Shown here one piece after another: positions 52,288 to 62,274 of a stretch of DNA of 64,000 nt. This DNA comes from Mycolicibacterium phocaicum (lineage in GTDB: Bacteria > Actinomycetota > Actinomycetes > Mycobacteriales > Mycobacteriaceae): assembly GCF_010731115.1 (NCBI RefSeq), contig NZ_AP022616.1, positions 496,001-560,000 of the forward strand, written 5' to 3'. Below the pieces are notes generated by a model. It did no database searches. It was given only the letters and a program-made list of their open reading frames with translations, and was not told the DNA's origin. Every line of letters starts with the position of its first letter. The first letter of the stretch is position 1. A program made the translations under genes and the position numbers.

Positions 52288-53022
52288 ATGACGCAGCCCG
52301 ACCGCAGTGCAGTGGCCGGGATGTCGATCGGAGCAGTGTTCGATCTGCTCCGGCCAGACTTCCCGGATGTGACCATCTCCAAGATCCGGTTCCTGGAGGA
52401 ACAGGGTTTGGTCACGCCCGAACGCACTGGGTCGGGCTACCGTCGTTTCACGGCCTATGACTGTGCGCGGCTGCGGTTCATCCTGTCCGCGCAACGCGAT
52501 CAGTACCTGCCGCTCAAGGTCATCAAGGCCCAGCTGGACGCTCAGCCCGACGGCGCGCTGCCGTCGAACGGATCCGCTTACGGCGTACCGAAATTGGTTC
52601 CCGATCCCGACAGCGATCAGGCCGGCGGCCCGGCTGACGTCGCGCCCGCGCAGGTCCGGCTCAGCCGGGAGGATCTGCTGCAGCGCTCGGGCATCACCTC
52701 GGAGCTGCTGGCCGCGCTGGTCAAGAGCGGCGTGATCATCCCCGGCCCGGCGGGCTTCTTCGACGAACATGCCGTGGTCATCGCACAATGCGCCCATGCG
52801 CTGGGCGAATACGGTGTCGAACCGCGGCACCTGCGGGCCTTCCGGTCCGCCGCCGACCGGCAGTCGGACCTGATCGCCCAGATCGCCGGCCCCATCGGCA
52901 AAGCCGGCAACGCCGGGGCTCGCGACCGGGCCGACGAACTGGCCCGCGAGGTCGCGGCGCTCGCCATCACGCTGCACACCTCGCTGATCAAGTCCGCGGT
53001 GCGCGACGTTCTCGATCGCTGA
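52288..53022 (+). CDS. MerR-family regulator (Rv1828-like)
   Basis: A 244-residue protein. The N-terminal MerR helix-turn-helix and wing are seen in [22 protein letters not shown] followed by [15 protein letters not shown]. The rest is unusual for the family: a linker with Pro/Asp residues ([16 protein letters not shown]) and a C-terminal ~120-residue domain of helices ([19 protein letters not shown]) with no metal-binding Cys. Its M. tuberculosis counterpart follows garA at the same place. The ligand is unknown. Confidence 0.9.
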   Translation: MTQPDRSAVAGMSIGAVFDLLRPDFPDVTISKIRFLEEQGLVTPERTGSGYRRFTAYDCARLRFILSAQRDQYLPLKVIKAQLDAQPDGALPSNGSAYGVPKLVPDPDSDQAGGPADVAPAQVRLSREDLLQRSGITSELLAALVKSGVIIPGPAGFFDEHAVVIAQCAHALGEYGVEPRHLRAFRSAADRQSDLIAQIAGPIGKAGNAGARDRADELAREVAALAITLHTSLIKSAVRDVLDR

Positions 53023-53074
53023 GGACTAGACTCGAATTCGTTGATGGCACACGGATTGCGGAGGGCAGACGCAG

Positions 53075-53569
53075 ATGGGCGAGGTTCGTGTGGTCGGCAT
53101 TCGGGTGGAACAGCCGCAGAACCAGCCTGTGCTCCTGCTCCGCGAATCCGACGGTGACCGGTACCTGCCGATCTGGATCGGCCAGTCCGAGGCCGCGGCC
53201 ATCGCGCTCGAACAGCAGGGTGTCTCGCCGGCGCGGCCCCTCACGCACGACCTCATCAAGGATTTGATTGCCGCGCTTGGTCATTCGTTGCGCGAAGTGC
53301 GCATCGTCGACCTGCAGGAAGGCACCTTCTACGCCGACCTGGTCTTCGACCGCGACATCACGGTGTCGGCGCGGCCGTCGGACTCGGTGGCCATCGCGTT
53401 GCGGATGGGCGTGCCGATCTATGTCGAGGAAGCGGTGCTCGCCGAAGCCGGTCTGCTGATCCCGGACGAGGCTGACGAGGAATCGTCCGGCCCGGTGCGC
53501 GAGGACGAGGTCGAGAAGTTCAAGGAGTTCCTCGACAGCATTTCGCCGGACGATTTCAAGGCGACCTAG
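53075..53569 (+). CDS. DUF151 (bifunctional nuclease) family protein
   Basis: A 164-residue cytosolic protein of the DUF151 fold: VVGIRVEQPQNQPVLLLRE, WIGQSEAAAIALEQQGV, HDLIKDLIAALGH and DSVAIALRMGVPIYVEE. The plant homologues have RNase/DNase activity; bacterial members are mostly uncharacterised. GCGGAGGGC lies before the ATG. It is conserved between the two MerR genes (Rv1829 position). Confidence 0.88.
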   Translation: MGEVRVVGIRVEQPQNQPVLLLRESDGDRYLPIWIGQSEAAAIALEQQGVSPARPLTHDLIKDLIAALGHSLREVRIVDLQEGTFYADLVFDRDITVSARPSDSVAIALRMGVPIYVEEAVLAEAGLLIPDEADEESSGPVREDEVEKFKEFLDSISPDDFKAT

Positions 53570-53652
53570 CCTGGGGCGCGCTGTCCTGCGGGGCCGTTGT
53601 CACGGATGTATCTCAGTTCGGTCAGCGCGTGTCGACACTCGGTGCGCCGTTT

Positions 53653-53671
53653 GCGGATTCGACGAATCCGC
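53653..53671. promoter_or_regulatory. 19-bp palindrome upstream of the second MerR gene
   Basis: GCGGATTCG, A, CGAATCCGC is a perfect dyad, 142 nt before the start codon. Its 19-bp length equals the spacer dyads MerR proteins usually bind. It may be the site of an autoregulating MerR dimer. Confidence 0.4.
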
Positions 53672-53726
53672 GCCACATACTTTCCTCGTTCTGGTGACAG
53701 GCTGAAGAGGCCCGGCGGGAAGCGTA

Positions 53727-53745
53727 TGCTCGACACATTCGAGCA
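53727..53745. promoter_or_regulatory. Second 19-bp dyad upstream of the MerR gene
   Basis: TGCTCGA, CACAT, TCGAGCA is a perfect 7-5-7 dyad overlapping a TATGCT hexamer at 53725-53730. It is 68 nt before the start codon at 53813. The base sequence differs from the first dyad, so a different protein may bind. Confidence 0.4.
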
Positions 53746-53812
53746 GCGGACATGCCCGCCGAGCAGCAGTGGCCGCCAGGCAGGTTAGTTCGATCGGCGA
53801 GAGGATCAGGCA

Positions 53813-54439
53813 GTGGGCGACGAGACGCCACGTCAAGAGCAGTTGGACCTGACGACCAACGGCGCGCCTGAGCAGGCCGCCCCGACGCCGGCTCCCGTGC
53901 CGGTGCAGGCAGGCCTGTTCCCTGACGAGTCTGTTCCCGACGAACTGGTCGGCTACCGCGGGCCGAGTGCCTGCCAGATCGCCGGCATCACCTACCGTCA
54001 GCTCGACTACTGGGCCCGCACCTCGCTGGTGGTCCCGTCGATCCGCGGCGCCGCCGGCTCCGGCAGCCAGCGCCTGTACTCGTTCAAGGACATCCTGGTC
54101 CTCAAGATCGTCAAGCGGCTGCTGGACACCGGCATCTCGCTGCACAACATCCGCGTCGCGGTCGACCACCTGCGCCAGCGCGGCGTCCACGACCTGGCCA
54201 ACATCACGCTGTTCTCGGACGGCACCACGGTGTACGAGTGCACGTCCGCCGAAGAGGTCGTCGACCTGCTGCAGGGCGGTCAGGGCGTGTTCGGCATCGC
54301 GGTCTCGGGTGCCATGCGTGAACTGACCGGTGCCATCGCCGACTTCCCGGGCGAACGGGCCGACGGCGGCGAGTCCATCGCGGCACCCGAGGACGAGCTC
54401 GCATCACGGCGCAAGCAGCGTGACCGCAAGATCGGCTGA
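53813..54439 (+). CDS. MerR-family regulator (Rv1830-like)
   Basis: A 208-residue regulator. After an N-terminal extension of ~40 residues comes the MerR DNA-binding domain ([44 protein letters not shown]) and a helical dimerisation region ([16 protein letters not shown]). The C-terminal part ([21 protein letters not shown]) is not a metal site. GTG 53813 follows GAGAGG. The M. tuberculosis counterpart Rv1830 occupies the same position and has been linked to control of cell division. Two dyads lie upstream. Confidence 0.9.
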   Translation: MGDETPRQEQLDLTTNGAPEQAAPTPAPVPVQAGLFPDESVPDELVGYRGPSACQIAGITYRQLDYWARTSLVVPSIRGAAGSGSQRLYSFKDILVLKIVKRLLDTGISLHNIRVAVDHLRQRGVHDLANITLFSDGTTVYECTSAEEVVDLLQGGQGVFGIAVSGAMRELTGAIADFPGERADGGESIAAPEDELASRRKQRDRKIG

Positions 54440-54457
54440 CCCCACCAACGCACGAGC

Positions 54458-54489
54458 AACGGCCCCTTTCCACGCGGAGAGGGGCCGTT
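54458..54489 (+). terminator. Hairpin terminator after the second MerR gene
   Basis: AACGGCCCCT (54458-54467) and AGGGGCCGTT (54480-54489) pair perfectly around a 12-nt loop and are followed by one further T. It lies 18 nt after the stop and separates that gene from the glycine riboswitch. Confidence 0.7.
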
Positions 54490-54548
54490 TGCTGTCCATT
54501 CGTGGCTGTTGGTGACCGACCGGTAGACTGGCGCGCGCATCGTCCCGA

Positions 54549-54745
54549 CGCGGGAGAGTTCTGTGGCCGCCAGCCATGGACGCCGAAGGAGCAATACCTC
54601 TCCATCAACCTCTCAGGCCCCCGGACCGCGCCGGAGCCCGATGCCTCTGGAAAGCGGCGAGCAGCGACTCGCCCGCCCATGGGGAAAGGCCGACCACTGT
54701 CGGGCCGAATCTCTCAGGCACCGACGACAGAGGGGGAGGGAACGC
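54549..54745 (+). promoter_or_regulatory. Tandem glycine riboswitch controlling gcvB
   Basis: Two copies of the gcvT-class glycine aptamer core are visible. The first runs from CGGGAGAG (54550) through CGCCGAAGGAGCAA (54581-54594) and CCTCTCAGGCCCC (54609-54621). The second has GGGGAAAGGCCGA (54680-54692), GAATCTCTCAGGCACCGA (54707-54724) and CAGAGGGGGA (54728-54737). The gcvB Shine-Dalgarno GGAGAGG is at 54756-54762. Tandem aptamers of this class turn on glycine cleavage genes when glycine is high. The tandem order and position before the P protein gene make the call firm; the expression platform is not resolved. Confidence 0.9.
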
Positions 54746-54767
54746 CCCAACGTCTGGAGAGGCCGTC

Positions 54768-57638
54768 ATGACCGACAGCACGTCCCGTTCCTCTGCTGAG
54801 CACCACCAGCTTCGCTTCGTCGACCGGCACATCGGCCCGGATGCCGACGCGGTGGCCACCATGCTCGGGGTCATCGGCGTCGACTCGCTGGAAGAGCTCG
54901 CCGCCAAGGCGCTGCCCGCGGGCATTCTCGACGCGCTGTCCAGCGCCGGCCTGGCCCCCGGGCTCGACGAGCTGCCGGCCCCGGCGTCCGAAGAGCAGTC
55001 GCTTGCCGAGCTGCGCGCACTCGCCGAGACCAACACCGTCGCGGTGTCGATGATCGGTCAGGGTTACTTCGACACCCTGACCCCGGCCGTGTTGCGCCGC
55101 AACATTCTCGAGAACCCGGCCTGGTACACGGCCTACACGCCGTACCAGCCGGAGATCAGCCAGGGCCGGCTGGAGGCCCTGCTCAACTTCCAGACCATGG
55201 TCACCGACCTGACCGGCATGGAGATCGCCAACGCCTCCATGCTCGACGAGGCCACCGCCGCGGCCGAGGCCATGACGCTGATGCACCGCGCCGTCAAGGG
55301 CGACTGCCGTCGCCTGGCCGTCGACGTCGACATCTACCCACAGACGGCGGCCGTGCTGGCGACCCGCGCCGAGCCGCTGAACATCGAGATCGTCACCGCC
55401 GACCTGCGCGACGGCCTGCCCGAGGGCGAGTTCTTCGGCGTCATCGCCCAGGTGCCGGGGGCCAGTGGATGCGTCAATGACTGGAGTCGACTGGTCGAAC
55501 AGGCCCATGAGCGCGGCGCGCTCGTCGCGCTCGGCGCCGACCTGCTGGCGCTGACGCTCGTCACCCCGCCCGGGGAGATCGGCGCCGACGTCGCGTTCGG
55601 CACCACGCAGCGTTTCGGGGTGCCGATGGGCTTCGGCGGTCCGCACGCCGGCTACCTGGCCGTGCACGGCAAGCACGCCCGCCAGCTGCCCGGGCGCCTG
55701 GTCGGCGTCTCGGTCGACGCCGACGGCGCCAAGGCCTACCGGCTGAGCCTGCAGACGCGTGAACAGCACATCCGCCGTGACCGGGCCACCAGCAACATCT
55801 GTACCGCCCAGGTGCTGCTCGCGGTGATCGCCGCGATGTACGCCAGCTACCACGGGCCGCGCGGCCTGACCGCCATTGCGCACCGGGTGCACGGCCACGC
55901 CCTCGCGGTGGCCATGGGCCTGAAGGAGGCCGGCGTCGAGGTCGTCCATGCCGGGTTCTTCGAAACCGTCCTGGCCCGCGTGCCCGGCAAGGCCGAGCAG
56001 GTGCAGGCGGCCGCCAAGGACCGCGGCATCAACGTCTGGCTGGTCGACGCCGACCACATCTCGGTGTCGTGCGACGAGGCGACCACCGCCGATCACATCG
56101 ACGCGGTGCTCGCGGCGTTCGGCGCGACCCGCGGCGGCCACCACTGGAACGGCCCGGAAATCCATACGCGCACTTCGGAATTCCTCACCCACCCGGCCTT
56201 CTCGCGGTACCGCACCGAGACCGAGATGATGCGCTACCTGCGCTCGCTCGCCGACAAGGACATCGCGCTGGACCGCAGCATGATCCCGCTGGGCTCATGC
56301 ACCATGAAGCTCAACGCGGCCGCCGAGATGGAACCCATCACCTGGACCGAGTTCGCGCAGCAGCATCCGTTCGCCCCGGCCTCGGACACCCCGGGCCTGC
56401 GCAAGCTGATCGCTGACGTCGAGTCCTGGCTGGTCAGCATCACCGGCTACGACTTGGTGTCGCTGCAGCCCAACGCCGGCTCGCAGGGGGAGTACGCCGG
56501 TCTGCTGGCCATCCGCGCCTACCACGAGGCCCGCGGCGAAGCCGGCCGCAACATCTGCCTGATCCCGTCGAGCGCGCACGGCACCAACGCCGCGTCGGCC
56601 GCCATGGTCGGCATGAAGGTCGTCGTCGTGGCGTGCCGGGAGAACGGTGACGTCGACCTGGACGATCTGCGCGCCAAGGTCGCCGAGCACGCCAGTGACC
56701 TCGCCGCGCTGATGATCACCTACCCGTCCACGCATGGGGTCTACGAGCACGACGTCGCCGACATCTGCGCCGCGGTGCACGACGCCGGCGGTCAGGTGTA
56801 CGTCGACGGTGCCAACCTCAACGCGATCGTCGGGCTGGCCCGGCCCGGCAAGTTCGGCGGCGACGTCAGCCACCTGAACCTGCACAAGACGTTCTGCATC
56901 CCGCACGGCGGTGGCGGTCCGGGCGTCGGCCCGGTGGCCGTGCGCTCGCACCTCGCGCCGTACCTGCCCGGCCACCCGTTGGCCGCCGAACTCGCCGACG
57001 ATCACACCGTGTCGGCGGCGCCGTACGGCTCGGCGTCGATCCTGCCGATCACGTGGGCATACATCCGGATGATGGGCGCGGCGGGCCTGCGCGCGGCCAC
57101 GCTGACCGCGATCGCCTCGGCCAACTACATTGCACGCCGCCTCGACGAGCACTACCCGGTGCTGTACACCGGCGAGAACGGCATGGTCGCCCACGAGTGC
57201 ATCCTGGACCTGCGGGCCATCACCAAGGCCACCGGCGTCACCGTCGACGACGTGGCAAAGCGCTTGGCGGACTACGGTTTCCACGCGCCGACCATGAGCT
57301 TCCCGGTGGCCGGCACGCTGATGGTCGAGCCCACCGAGAGCGAGAGCCTCACCGAGGTCGACGCCTTCATCGCCGCGATGATCGCGATCAAGGCCGAGAT
57401 CGACCAGGTCGGTTCCGGTGAGTGGCCGGCGGACGACAACCCGCTGCACAACGCGCCGCACACCGCCGAGTGCCTGCTGGTCGACGAGTGGAAGCACCCG
57501 TACACCCGCGAGCATGCCGCCTACCCGCTGGGCAAGGGCTTCCGGCCGAAGGTGTGGCCGCCCGTGCGCCGCATCGACGGCGCGTTCGGTGACCGCAACC
57601 TCGTCTGCTCCTGCCCGCCGATCGAGGCTTTCGCCTAG
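54768..57638 (+). CDS. gcvB: Glycine dehydrogenase (decarboxylating), P protein
   Basis: A 956-residue single-chain P protein. The N-terminal half begins [17 protein letters not shown] and has the conserved [14 protein letters not shown]; the C-terminal half holds the PLP Lys707 in [16 protein letters not shown]. It removes CO2 from glycine and passes the aminomethyl group to GcvH. ATG 54768 follows GGAGAGG and ends the riboswitch leader; earlier in-frame starts lie inside the riboswitch. GcvH is encoded 3.2 kb upstream. A strong terminator follows. Confidence 0.96.
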   Translation: MTDSTSRSSAEHHQLRFVDRHIGPDADAVATMLGVIGVDSLEELAAKALPAGILDALSSAGLAPGLDELPAPASEEQSLAELRALAETNTVAVSMIGQGYFDTLTPAVLRRNILENPAWYTAYTPYQPEISQGRLEALLNFQTMVTDLTGMEIANASMLDEATAAAEAMTLMHRAVKGDCRRLAVDVDIYPQTAAVLATRAEPLNIEIVTADLRDGLPEGEFFGVIAQVPGASGCVNDWSRLVEQAHERGALVALGADLLALTLVTPPGEIGADVAFGTTQRFGVPMGFGGPHAGYLAVHGKHARQLPGRLVGVSVDADGAKAYRLSLQTREQHIRRDRATSNICTAQVLLAVIAAMYASYHGPRGLTAIAHRVHGHALAVAMGLKEAGVEVVHAGFFETVLARVPGKAEQVQAAAKDRGINVWLVDADHISVSCDEATTADHIDAVLAAFGATRGGHHWNGPEIHTRTSEFLTHPAFSRYRTETEMMRYLRSLADKDIALDRSMIPLGSCTMKLNAAAEMEPITWTEFAQQHPFAPASDTPGLRKLIADVESWLVSITGYDLVSLQPNAGSQGEYAGLLAIRAYHEARGEAGRNICLIPSSAHGTNAASAAMVGMKVVVVACRENGDVDLDDLRAKVAEHASDLAALMITYPSTHGVYEHDVADICAAVHDAGGQVYVDGANLNAIVGLARPGKFGGDVSHLNLHKTFCIPHGGGGPGVGPVAVRSHLAPYLPGHPLAAELADDHTVSAAPYGSASILPITWAYIRMMGAAGLRAATLTAIASANYIARRLDEHYPVLYTGENGMVAHECILDLRAITKATGVTVDDVAKRLADYGFHAPTMSFPVAGTLMVEPTESESLTEVDAFIAAMIAIKAEIDQVGSGEWPADDNPLHNAPHTAECLLVDEWKHPYTREHAAYPLGKGFRPKVWPPVRRIDGAFGDRNLVCSCPPIEAFA

Positions 57639-57650
57639 TCACGGTCTGTG

Positions 57651-57691
57651 CAAAAACGTCCCGCTCAGAGCTTCTGAGCGGGACGTTTTTG
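57651..57691. terminator. Strong hairpin terminator between gcvB and the vWA gene
   Basis: CAAAAACGTCCCGCTCAGA (57651-57669) and its exact complement (57673-57691) form a perfect 19-bp stem with a 3-nt loop; both outer arms are A5/T5, so it can work in both directions. It ends gcvB on the plus strand and the vWA gene on the minus strand. Confidence 0.9.
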
Positions 57692-57746
57692 TACGTACGC
57701 AGCGGCGTGTCGCGTACAGACACGGCCGCTCGCGAAAAGGAACCAG

Positions 57747-59861
57747 CTAGGGCAGGGCAGCGGCGACGGCGTTGGCCAGTTCCGGCGTCACCGAGGTCGG
57801 CATGCCGGTGAATGTGCCGCCGGTGAGCTGCGCGACGGCCTGCCACGTCGAGCCGTCCGAGTCGCCACCGATGTCGATGACGTTGACCGCCACCGGGCGG
57901 GCCGGATCGAACGCCGACTTGATGTAGTCCTGCAGGCCCTGGCCGTCCAGTGACTGGTCGGTGTGCGGGCCGGACGTGATCAGCAGGATCGAATTCGCCT
58001 GGCCGTCGACGTATTTCGAGATCGCGTCGCCGTAGAGCATGCGCAGCGTCGTGAACGAGACGTGACCGCCGCCCGACGAGCTCTGGTTGTTCAGGTTCGA
58101 GATCAGCTGCGACGCATGCGCCTGGTCGCTCAGCGGAGCCGCCGGAATCTCGTTGCGGCCCGACACCCCGTCGAACGTCCACAGCCCCACCGAGCTGTTC
58201 GGCGACATCGCCTTGAGCCGGTCCATGAGCGCTGTGGTCACATTGCCGAGCCGGGTCTTGGCGCCGTCGCTGGTCGGCATCGACTGGTCCAGCATGATCG
58301 TCACGGCGGCGGCCTTCGACGTGCCGCCGACGGCATTGGCCAGCGTGGCGCGCGTGCCCGTGTCGCCGACCGACAGGGCGTCGGGCAGGGAGCCGAGGTT
58401 CACCACGTCGTTCTTCGGGGGATTGCCGCCGTCGACGCGGAAGCCGGCCTTGGACAGCTCGGCGAGCTGTTCGGGCTTGCGCAGGAAGCGTTCGAACTCG
58501 CTGGCCGCGGTGACCGCCTCGTGCGACAGGCCCTCGCCGGCGAGCAGCACGGCCGGGTAGTCGGCGACCGCCGGCGCGCCGGGTGGCAGCCAGGCCGCCA
58601 GCTTGCCCTTGGCGTTGTCGGTGTGTTGCGACCGCTGGTAGAGCTGCTGTTCGGTGGTGACGACCGCGTGCACCGGCGCCGTGGCCGGGTCACTCGCGGA
58701 GATCAGCGCGTCCAGCGCCGTAGAGGCCTTCGGGTCCGCGAGCTTCGGCTGCGCGGCCGTCAACCGGTGTACCGCACCGGCACCGGCGTTGACCGGACCA
58801 CCATCGGCCGCCGCGGCGGCGACGGCCTCGGCGGCCAGATACGCCGCGTCACTGTTGTCGGCGGTCGGCACGGCGAGCCGCAGCGAACCCCAGCCGGGCA
58901 GGCTCAGGCCGTCCAGCGCCGTCGGCGTCGTCTGCAGGGCCGGCAGCGTGCCCCAATTCTGCTGTGACAGCGCATCTTTGAGCTGCGGCCGGACCGCCAA
59001 CAGCACTGGCGAGGTCGCCAGCGACTTGGCGTCACCGCTGACCGCCTGCTCACCGGCGCCGGCCACCAGCCGGGCTGCCGACACCGAGCTGGCCGGAATC
59101 CACAACGCGGGCCGGGGCCCGAGGTTCGACGGCCACTTGTTCACCACGCCGTCGACGACGGTGGTCGGATCGCTCGCCTTGACCTCGACCTTGACGCACT
59201 TGTCGCCGATGGGTGCGGCGGACTGGCTGTACTTGCCCGCCAGCGAGTTGAGCGCGTCGGAGATCGACGGGTCGGCCAGCACGGGGACGCTGACCGAGCC
59301 GGACACGCACCGCGCCGAGGCCTCGCGGCTGCGGTCGGACAACACGCTGCCGAAGAATCGCCACAGGATCACCGCGGCGACGACGACCACGACGGTCACG
59401 AGCGCGGCGATGACGCCGACGCTGACGCCGCGGCGCTTGGTCTGGATGGCCCGGTGGCTGCCGGTCCATTCACCACCCTCCCAGTCGCCGCCGTGCGAGC
59501 GGACCGAAGCCCGGCGCGGGACGGACGGGAACGCCTGCGTGATGCTGTCGGCGCCGGTGAGGTCGGGCTGGTCCGAGTAATCGGGTTCGCCGTAGTCGGC
59601 GTTGGGCTCGTCGGTCTCGTACCGATCGCCGTTGTCGGCCGGCGGCGTGGCGGGGGATGGGGTCGCAGCACGCGGGGTGTCGGCAGCAGACATCCCATGC
59701 ATCTCGGCCCAGTCGTCCGGCACCCGGAATCCCATCGCGCCGGTCGCGGTGTCGTCGGCTTCCGGGATGTCCGGCGACAACGCGTCGTAGTCAGAGATCG
59801 CGTCGTCGCGTGACTCGTCGGCGTTCGAATCGTCGTCGTCGGGAGCTCTGTGCCTACCCAT
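57747..59861 (-). CDS. Membrane-anchored vWA-domain protein (Rv1836c-like)
   Basis: A 704-residue protein. Residues 1-145 are cytosolic and acidic (Asp/Glu/Pro-rich), one helix spans about 146-168, and the rest is extracytoplasmic. Residues ~185-500 resemble a solute-binding-type fold (SVPVLADPSISDALNSLAG). A von Willebrand A domain follows (about 515-700): VTIMLDQSMPTSDGAK in place of the canonical DxSxS metal site, then VGLWTFDG and NSILLITSGPHTDQS. The MIDAS is incomplete (Pro for the second Ser). AGGAGCAG precedes the ATG. Function unknown; the place next to glcB is conserved. Confidence 0.88.
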   Translation of the reverse strand: MGRHRAPDDDDSNADESRDDAISDYDALSPDIPEADDTATGAMGFRVPDDWAEMHGMSAADTPRAATPSPATPPADNGDRYETDEPNADYGEPDYSDQPDLTGADSITQAFPSVPRRASVRSHGGDWEGGEWTGSHRAIQTKRRGVSVGVIAALVTVVVVVAAVILWRFFGSVLSDRSREASARCVSGSVSVPVLADPSISDALNSLAGKYSQSAAPIGDKCVKVEVKASDPTTVVDGVVNKWPSNLGPRPALWIPASSVSAARLVAGAGEQAVSGDAKSLATSPVLLAVRPQLKDALSQQNWGTLPALQTTPTALDGLSLPGWGSLRLAVPTADNSDAAYLAAEAVAAAAADGGPVNAGAGAVHRLTAAQPKLADPKASTALDALISASDPATAPVHAVVTTEQQLYQRSQHTDNAKGKLAAWLPPGAPAVADYPAVLLAGEGLSHEAVTAASEFERFLRKPEQLAELSKAGFRVDGGNPPKNDVVNLGSLPDALSVGDTGTRATLANAVGGTSKAAAVTIMLDQSMPTSDGAKTRLGNVTTALMDRLKAMSPNSSVGLWTFDGVSGRNEIPAAPLSDQAHASQLISNLNNQSSSGGGHVSFTTLRMLYGDAISKYVDGQANSILLITSGPHTDQSLDGQGLQDYIKSAFDPARPVAVNVIDIGGDSDGSTWQAVAQLTGGTFTGMPTSVTPELANAVAAALP

Positions 59862-59890
59862 TGGTGTCTGCTCCTGGTGTCGGCGTGCAA

Positions 59891-59926
59891 TCGGCGGACC
59901 CGTGTCGAGTGACGCGGGCCCGCCGA
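59891..59926 (-). terminator. Hairpin after glcB
   Basis: TCGGCGGACCCG (59891-59902) and CGGGCCCGCCGA (59915-59926) pair with one mismatch around a 12-nt loop. On the minus strand it begins 34 nt past the glcB stop. No clear T-tract follows in that direction. Confidence 0.5.
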
Positions 59927-59959
59927 ATTTTAATCAACGATGATGGGAGAGTTGACCGT

Positions 59960-62173
59960 TCACGAACCGGCGTGTGCGGCCTTGAACTCCCGCCGGCGCC
60001 GATGCAGGATCGGCTCGGTGTAACCGTTGGGCTGTGCGCAACCCTCGAGGATCAGCTCCTGCGCGGCCTGGAAGGCGATGCTGCCCTCCGGGTCCGGGGC
60101 CATCGGCAGGTACGCCGGATCGCCCGCGTTCTGCTCGTCGACCACCGCGGCCATGCGGCGCAGGCTCGCCTTCACGTCGTCCTCGGTGATGACGCCGTGC
60201 CGCAGCCAGTTCGCCAGCAGCTGGCTGGAGATGCGCAGCGTCGCGCGGTCCTCCATGAGGGCGATGTTGTGGATGTCCGGCACCTTGGAGCAGCCGACAC
60301 CCTGGTCGATCCAGCGCACGACGTAGCCGAGGATCGACTGGCAGTTGTTGTCGACCTCTTCGTGGATCTCTTCGGGCGCCCAGGCCAGTTCCTTGGCCAG
60401 CGGGATGGTCAGCAGTTCGGCGCGGGTGGTGCGCTTCTTGCCGGCCAGCTCTTCCTGCACCTCGCGCACGTCGACCTGGTGGTAGTGCATGGCGTGCAGG
60501 GTGGCGCCGGTGGGCGACGGCACCCACGCGGTGGTGGCACCGGCCTGCGGCTGCGAGATCTTCTGCTTGACCATCTCGGCCATCAGGTCGGTCATGGCCC
60601 ACATGCCCTTACCGATCTGGGCGCGGCCGGCGAGGCCGTCGGCCAGACCGGCGTCGACGTTGGCGTCCTCGTAGGCCTTGATCCAGGTCTGGGACTTCAT
60701 GGCGCCCTTGCGGACCATCGGGCCCGCCTCCATCGAGGTGTGGATCTCGTCGCCGGTGCGGTCCAGGAAGCCGGTGTTGATGAACACCACGCGGTCGGCG
60801 GCGGCCTTGATACAAGCGTTGAGGTTCACCGTGGTGCGGCGCTCCTCGTCCATGATGCCGACCTTGATGGTGGCCGCGGGCAGGCCAAGGACGTCCTCGA
60901 CACGGCTGAAGAGCTCGCAGGTGAACGCGACCTCTTCGGGGCCGTGCATCTTGGGCTTCACGATGTAGATGGAGCCGGTGCGGCTGTTGGTCAGCTCGCC
61001 GTTCTCCTCGGACGACTTCAGGCCGTGCATGGCGATCAGGCTGGTGAACAGCGCGTCCTGGATGCCCTCGGGGATTTCGTTGCCGTCGGCGTCCACGATG
61101 GCGTCGTTGGTCATCAGGTGACCGACGTTGCGGACGAACAGCAGGCTGCGACCCGGCAGGACCAGTTCGCCCTCGCCGTCGGGCGTGGTGAAGACGCGGT
61201 CCGGGTTCAGGGTGCGGGTGAAGGTCTTGCCGCCCTTGCTCACCTCTTCGGTCAGGTCGCCCTTGTTCAGGCCCAGCCAGTTGCGGTAGCCCAGCACCTT
61301 GTCGTCGGCGTCGACGGCCGCGACGGAGTCCTCGAAGTCCATGATCGTGGTGATCGCGGACTCCAGCACGACGTCCTTGATGCCGGCCTTGTCGGTCGAG
61401 CCGATGGGCGACGACGGGTCGACCAGAATCTCGATGTGCAGGCCGTGGTGGACCAGCAGCACCGACCACGCCGAGTCGCCGAGCTTGCCGGTGTAGCCGA
61501 CGAACTCTTCGGGGTTGGCGAGGCCGGTCGACAGTCCGTCGCCGAGCTCGGCGACCAGCTGGTGCTCGTCATCGATCTTCAGACCGGTGATGTCGGCCCA
61601 CGAGCCGGACGCCAGCGGGACGGCCTCGTCCAGGAAGCCGCGGGCGTAGGCGATCACCTTGTCGCCGCGCACCTTGTTGTAGCCGCCCTTGCCGGCCTCG
61701 GCGCCGCCCTCGTCGGAGATGACGTCGGTGCCGTACAGCGCGTCGTACAGCGAGCCCCAGCGGGCGTTGGCGGCGTTGAGCGCGAACCGGGCGTTCAGGA
61801 TCGGCACGACCAGCTGCGGTCCCGCGGTGCTGGTGATCTCCGGGTCCACGCCCGAGGTCCGGATGCAGAACTCGCCCGGCTCCGGCTGCAGGTAGCCGAT
61901 CTCGGTGAGGAATTCCTCGTAGGAGTTCTTGAACTCATCGGTGTCGACGGGATCGATGACCCGGGCCCGGTGCCACTTGTCGATCTGCGCCTGCAGATCG
62001 TCGCGGCGGGCCAGCAGCTCCTGGTTCTTCGGGGTCAGGTCGGTGACGACCTTGTCGACACCCGCCCAGAAGCTGTCCGGATCGACCCCGGTGCCGGGGA
62101 GAGCCTCGTTGGTGATGAAGTCGTGCAGTACGCGGGCCACCCGCAGATTTCCCACCGTCACACGATCAGTCAT
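59960..62173 (-). CDS. glcB: Malate synthase G
   Basis: A 737-residue cytosolic enzyme making malate from glyoxylate and acetyl-CoA in the glyoxylate shunt. The catalytic region has [20 protein letters not shown] with the Cys and Asp that act in catalysis, and earlier [18 protein letters not shown] with the Mg-binding Glu/Asp. Isoform G is recognised by its ~730-residue length and by [25 protein letters not shown] lies 6 nt before the ATG. A 14-bp dyad sits about 40 nt upstream. Confidence 0.96.
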   Translation of the reverse strand: MTDRVTVGNLRVARVLHDFITNEALPGTGVDPDSFWAGVDKVVTDLTPKNQELLARRDDLQAQIDKWHRARVIDPVDTDEFKNSYEEFLTEIGYLQPEPGEFCIRTSGVDPEITSTAGPQLVVPILNARFALNAANARWGSLYDALYGTDVISDEGGAEAGKGGYNKVRGDKVIAYARGFLDEAVPLASGSWADITGLKIDDEHQLVAELGDGLSTGLANPEEFVGYTGKLGDSAWSVLLVHHGLHIEILVDPSSPIGSTDKAGIKDVVLESAITTIMDFEDSVAAVDADDKVLGYRNWLGLNKGDLTEEVSKGGKTFTRTLNPDRVFTTPDGEGELVLPGRSLLFVRNVGHLMTNDAIVDADGNEIPEGIQDALFTSLIAMHGLKSSEENGELTNSRTGSIYIVKPKMHGPEEVAFTCELFSRVEDVLGLPAATIKVGIMDEERRTTVNLNACIKAAADRVVFINTGFLDRTGDEIHTSMEAGPMVRKGAMKSQTWIKAYEDANVDAGLADGLAGRAQIGKGMWAMTDLMAEMVKQKISQPQAGATTAWVPSPTGATLHAMHYHQVDVREVQEELAGKKRTTRAELLTIPLAKELAWAPEEIHEEVDNNCQSILGYVVRWIDQGVGCSKVPDIHNIALMEDRATLRISSQLLANWLRHGVITEDDVKASLRRMAAVVDEQNAGDPAYLPMAPDPEGSIAFQAAQELILEGCAQPNGYTEPILHRRRREFKAAHAGS

Positions 62174-62215
62174 TTTCTTCTTCCTCCTAAGCAGCCCACA
62201 CGGCGACCATCCACT

Positions 62216-62229
62216 TTACCCGTGGGTAA
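62216..62229. promoter_or_regulatory. 14-bp dyad in the glcB promoter region
   Basis: TTACCC, GT, GGGTAA is a perfect 6-2-6 inverted repeat, 43 nt upstream of the glcB ATG. It may bind a regulator of C2 metabolism; it does not match the corynebacterial RamB sequence. Confidence 0.35.
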
Positions 62230-62274
62230 CCGCAGCTCACCGGTGTGTCGGCCAATGAGAACCCGGTCACACCG

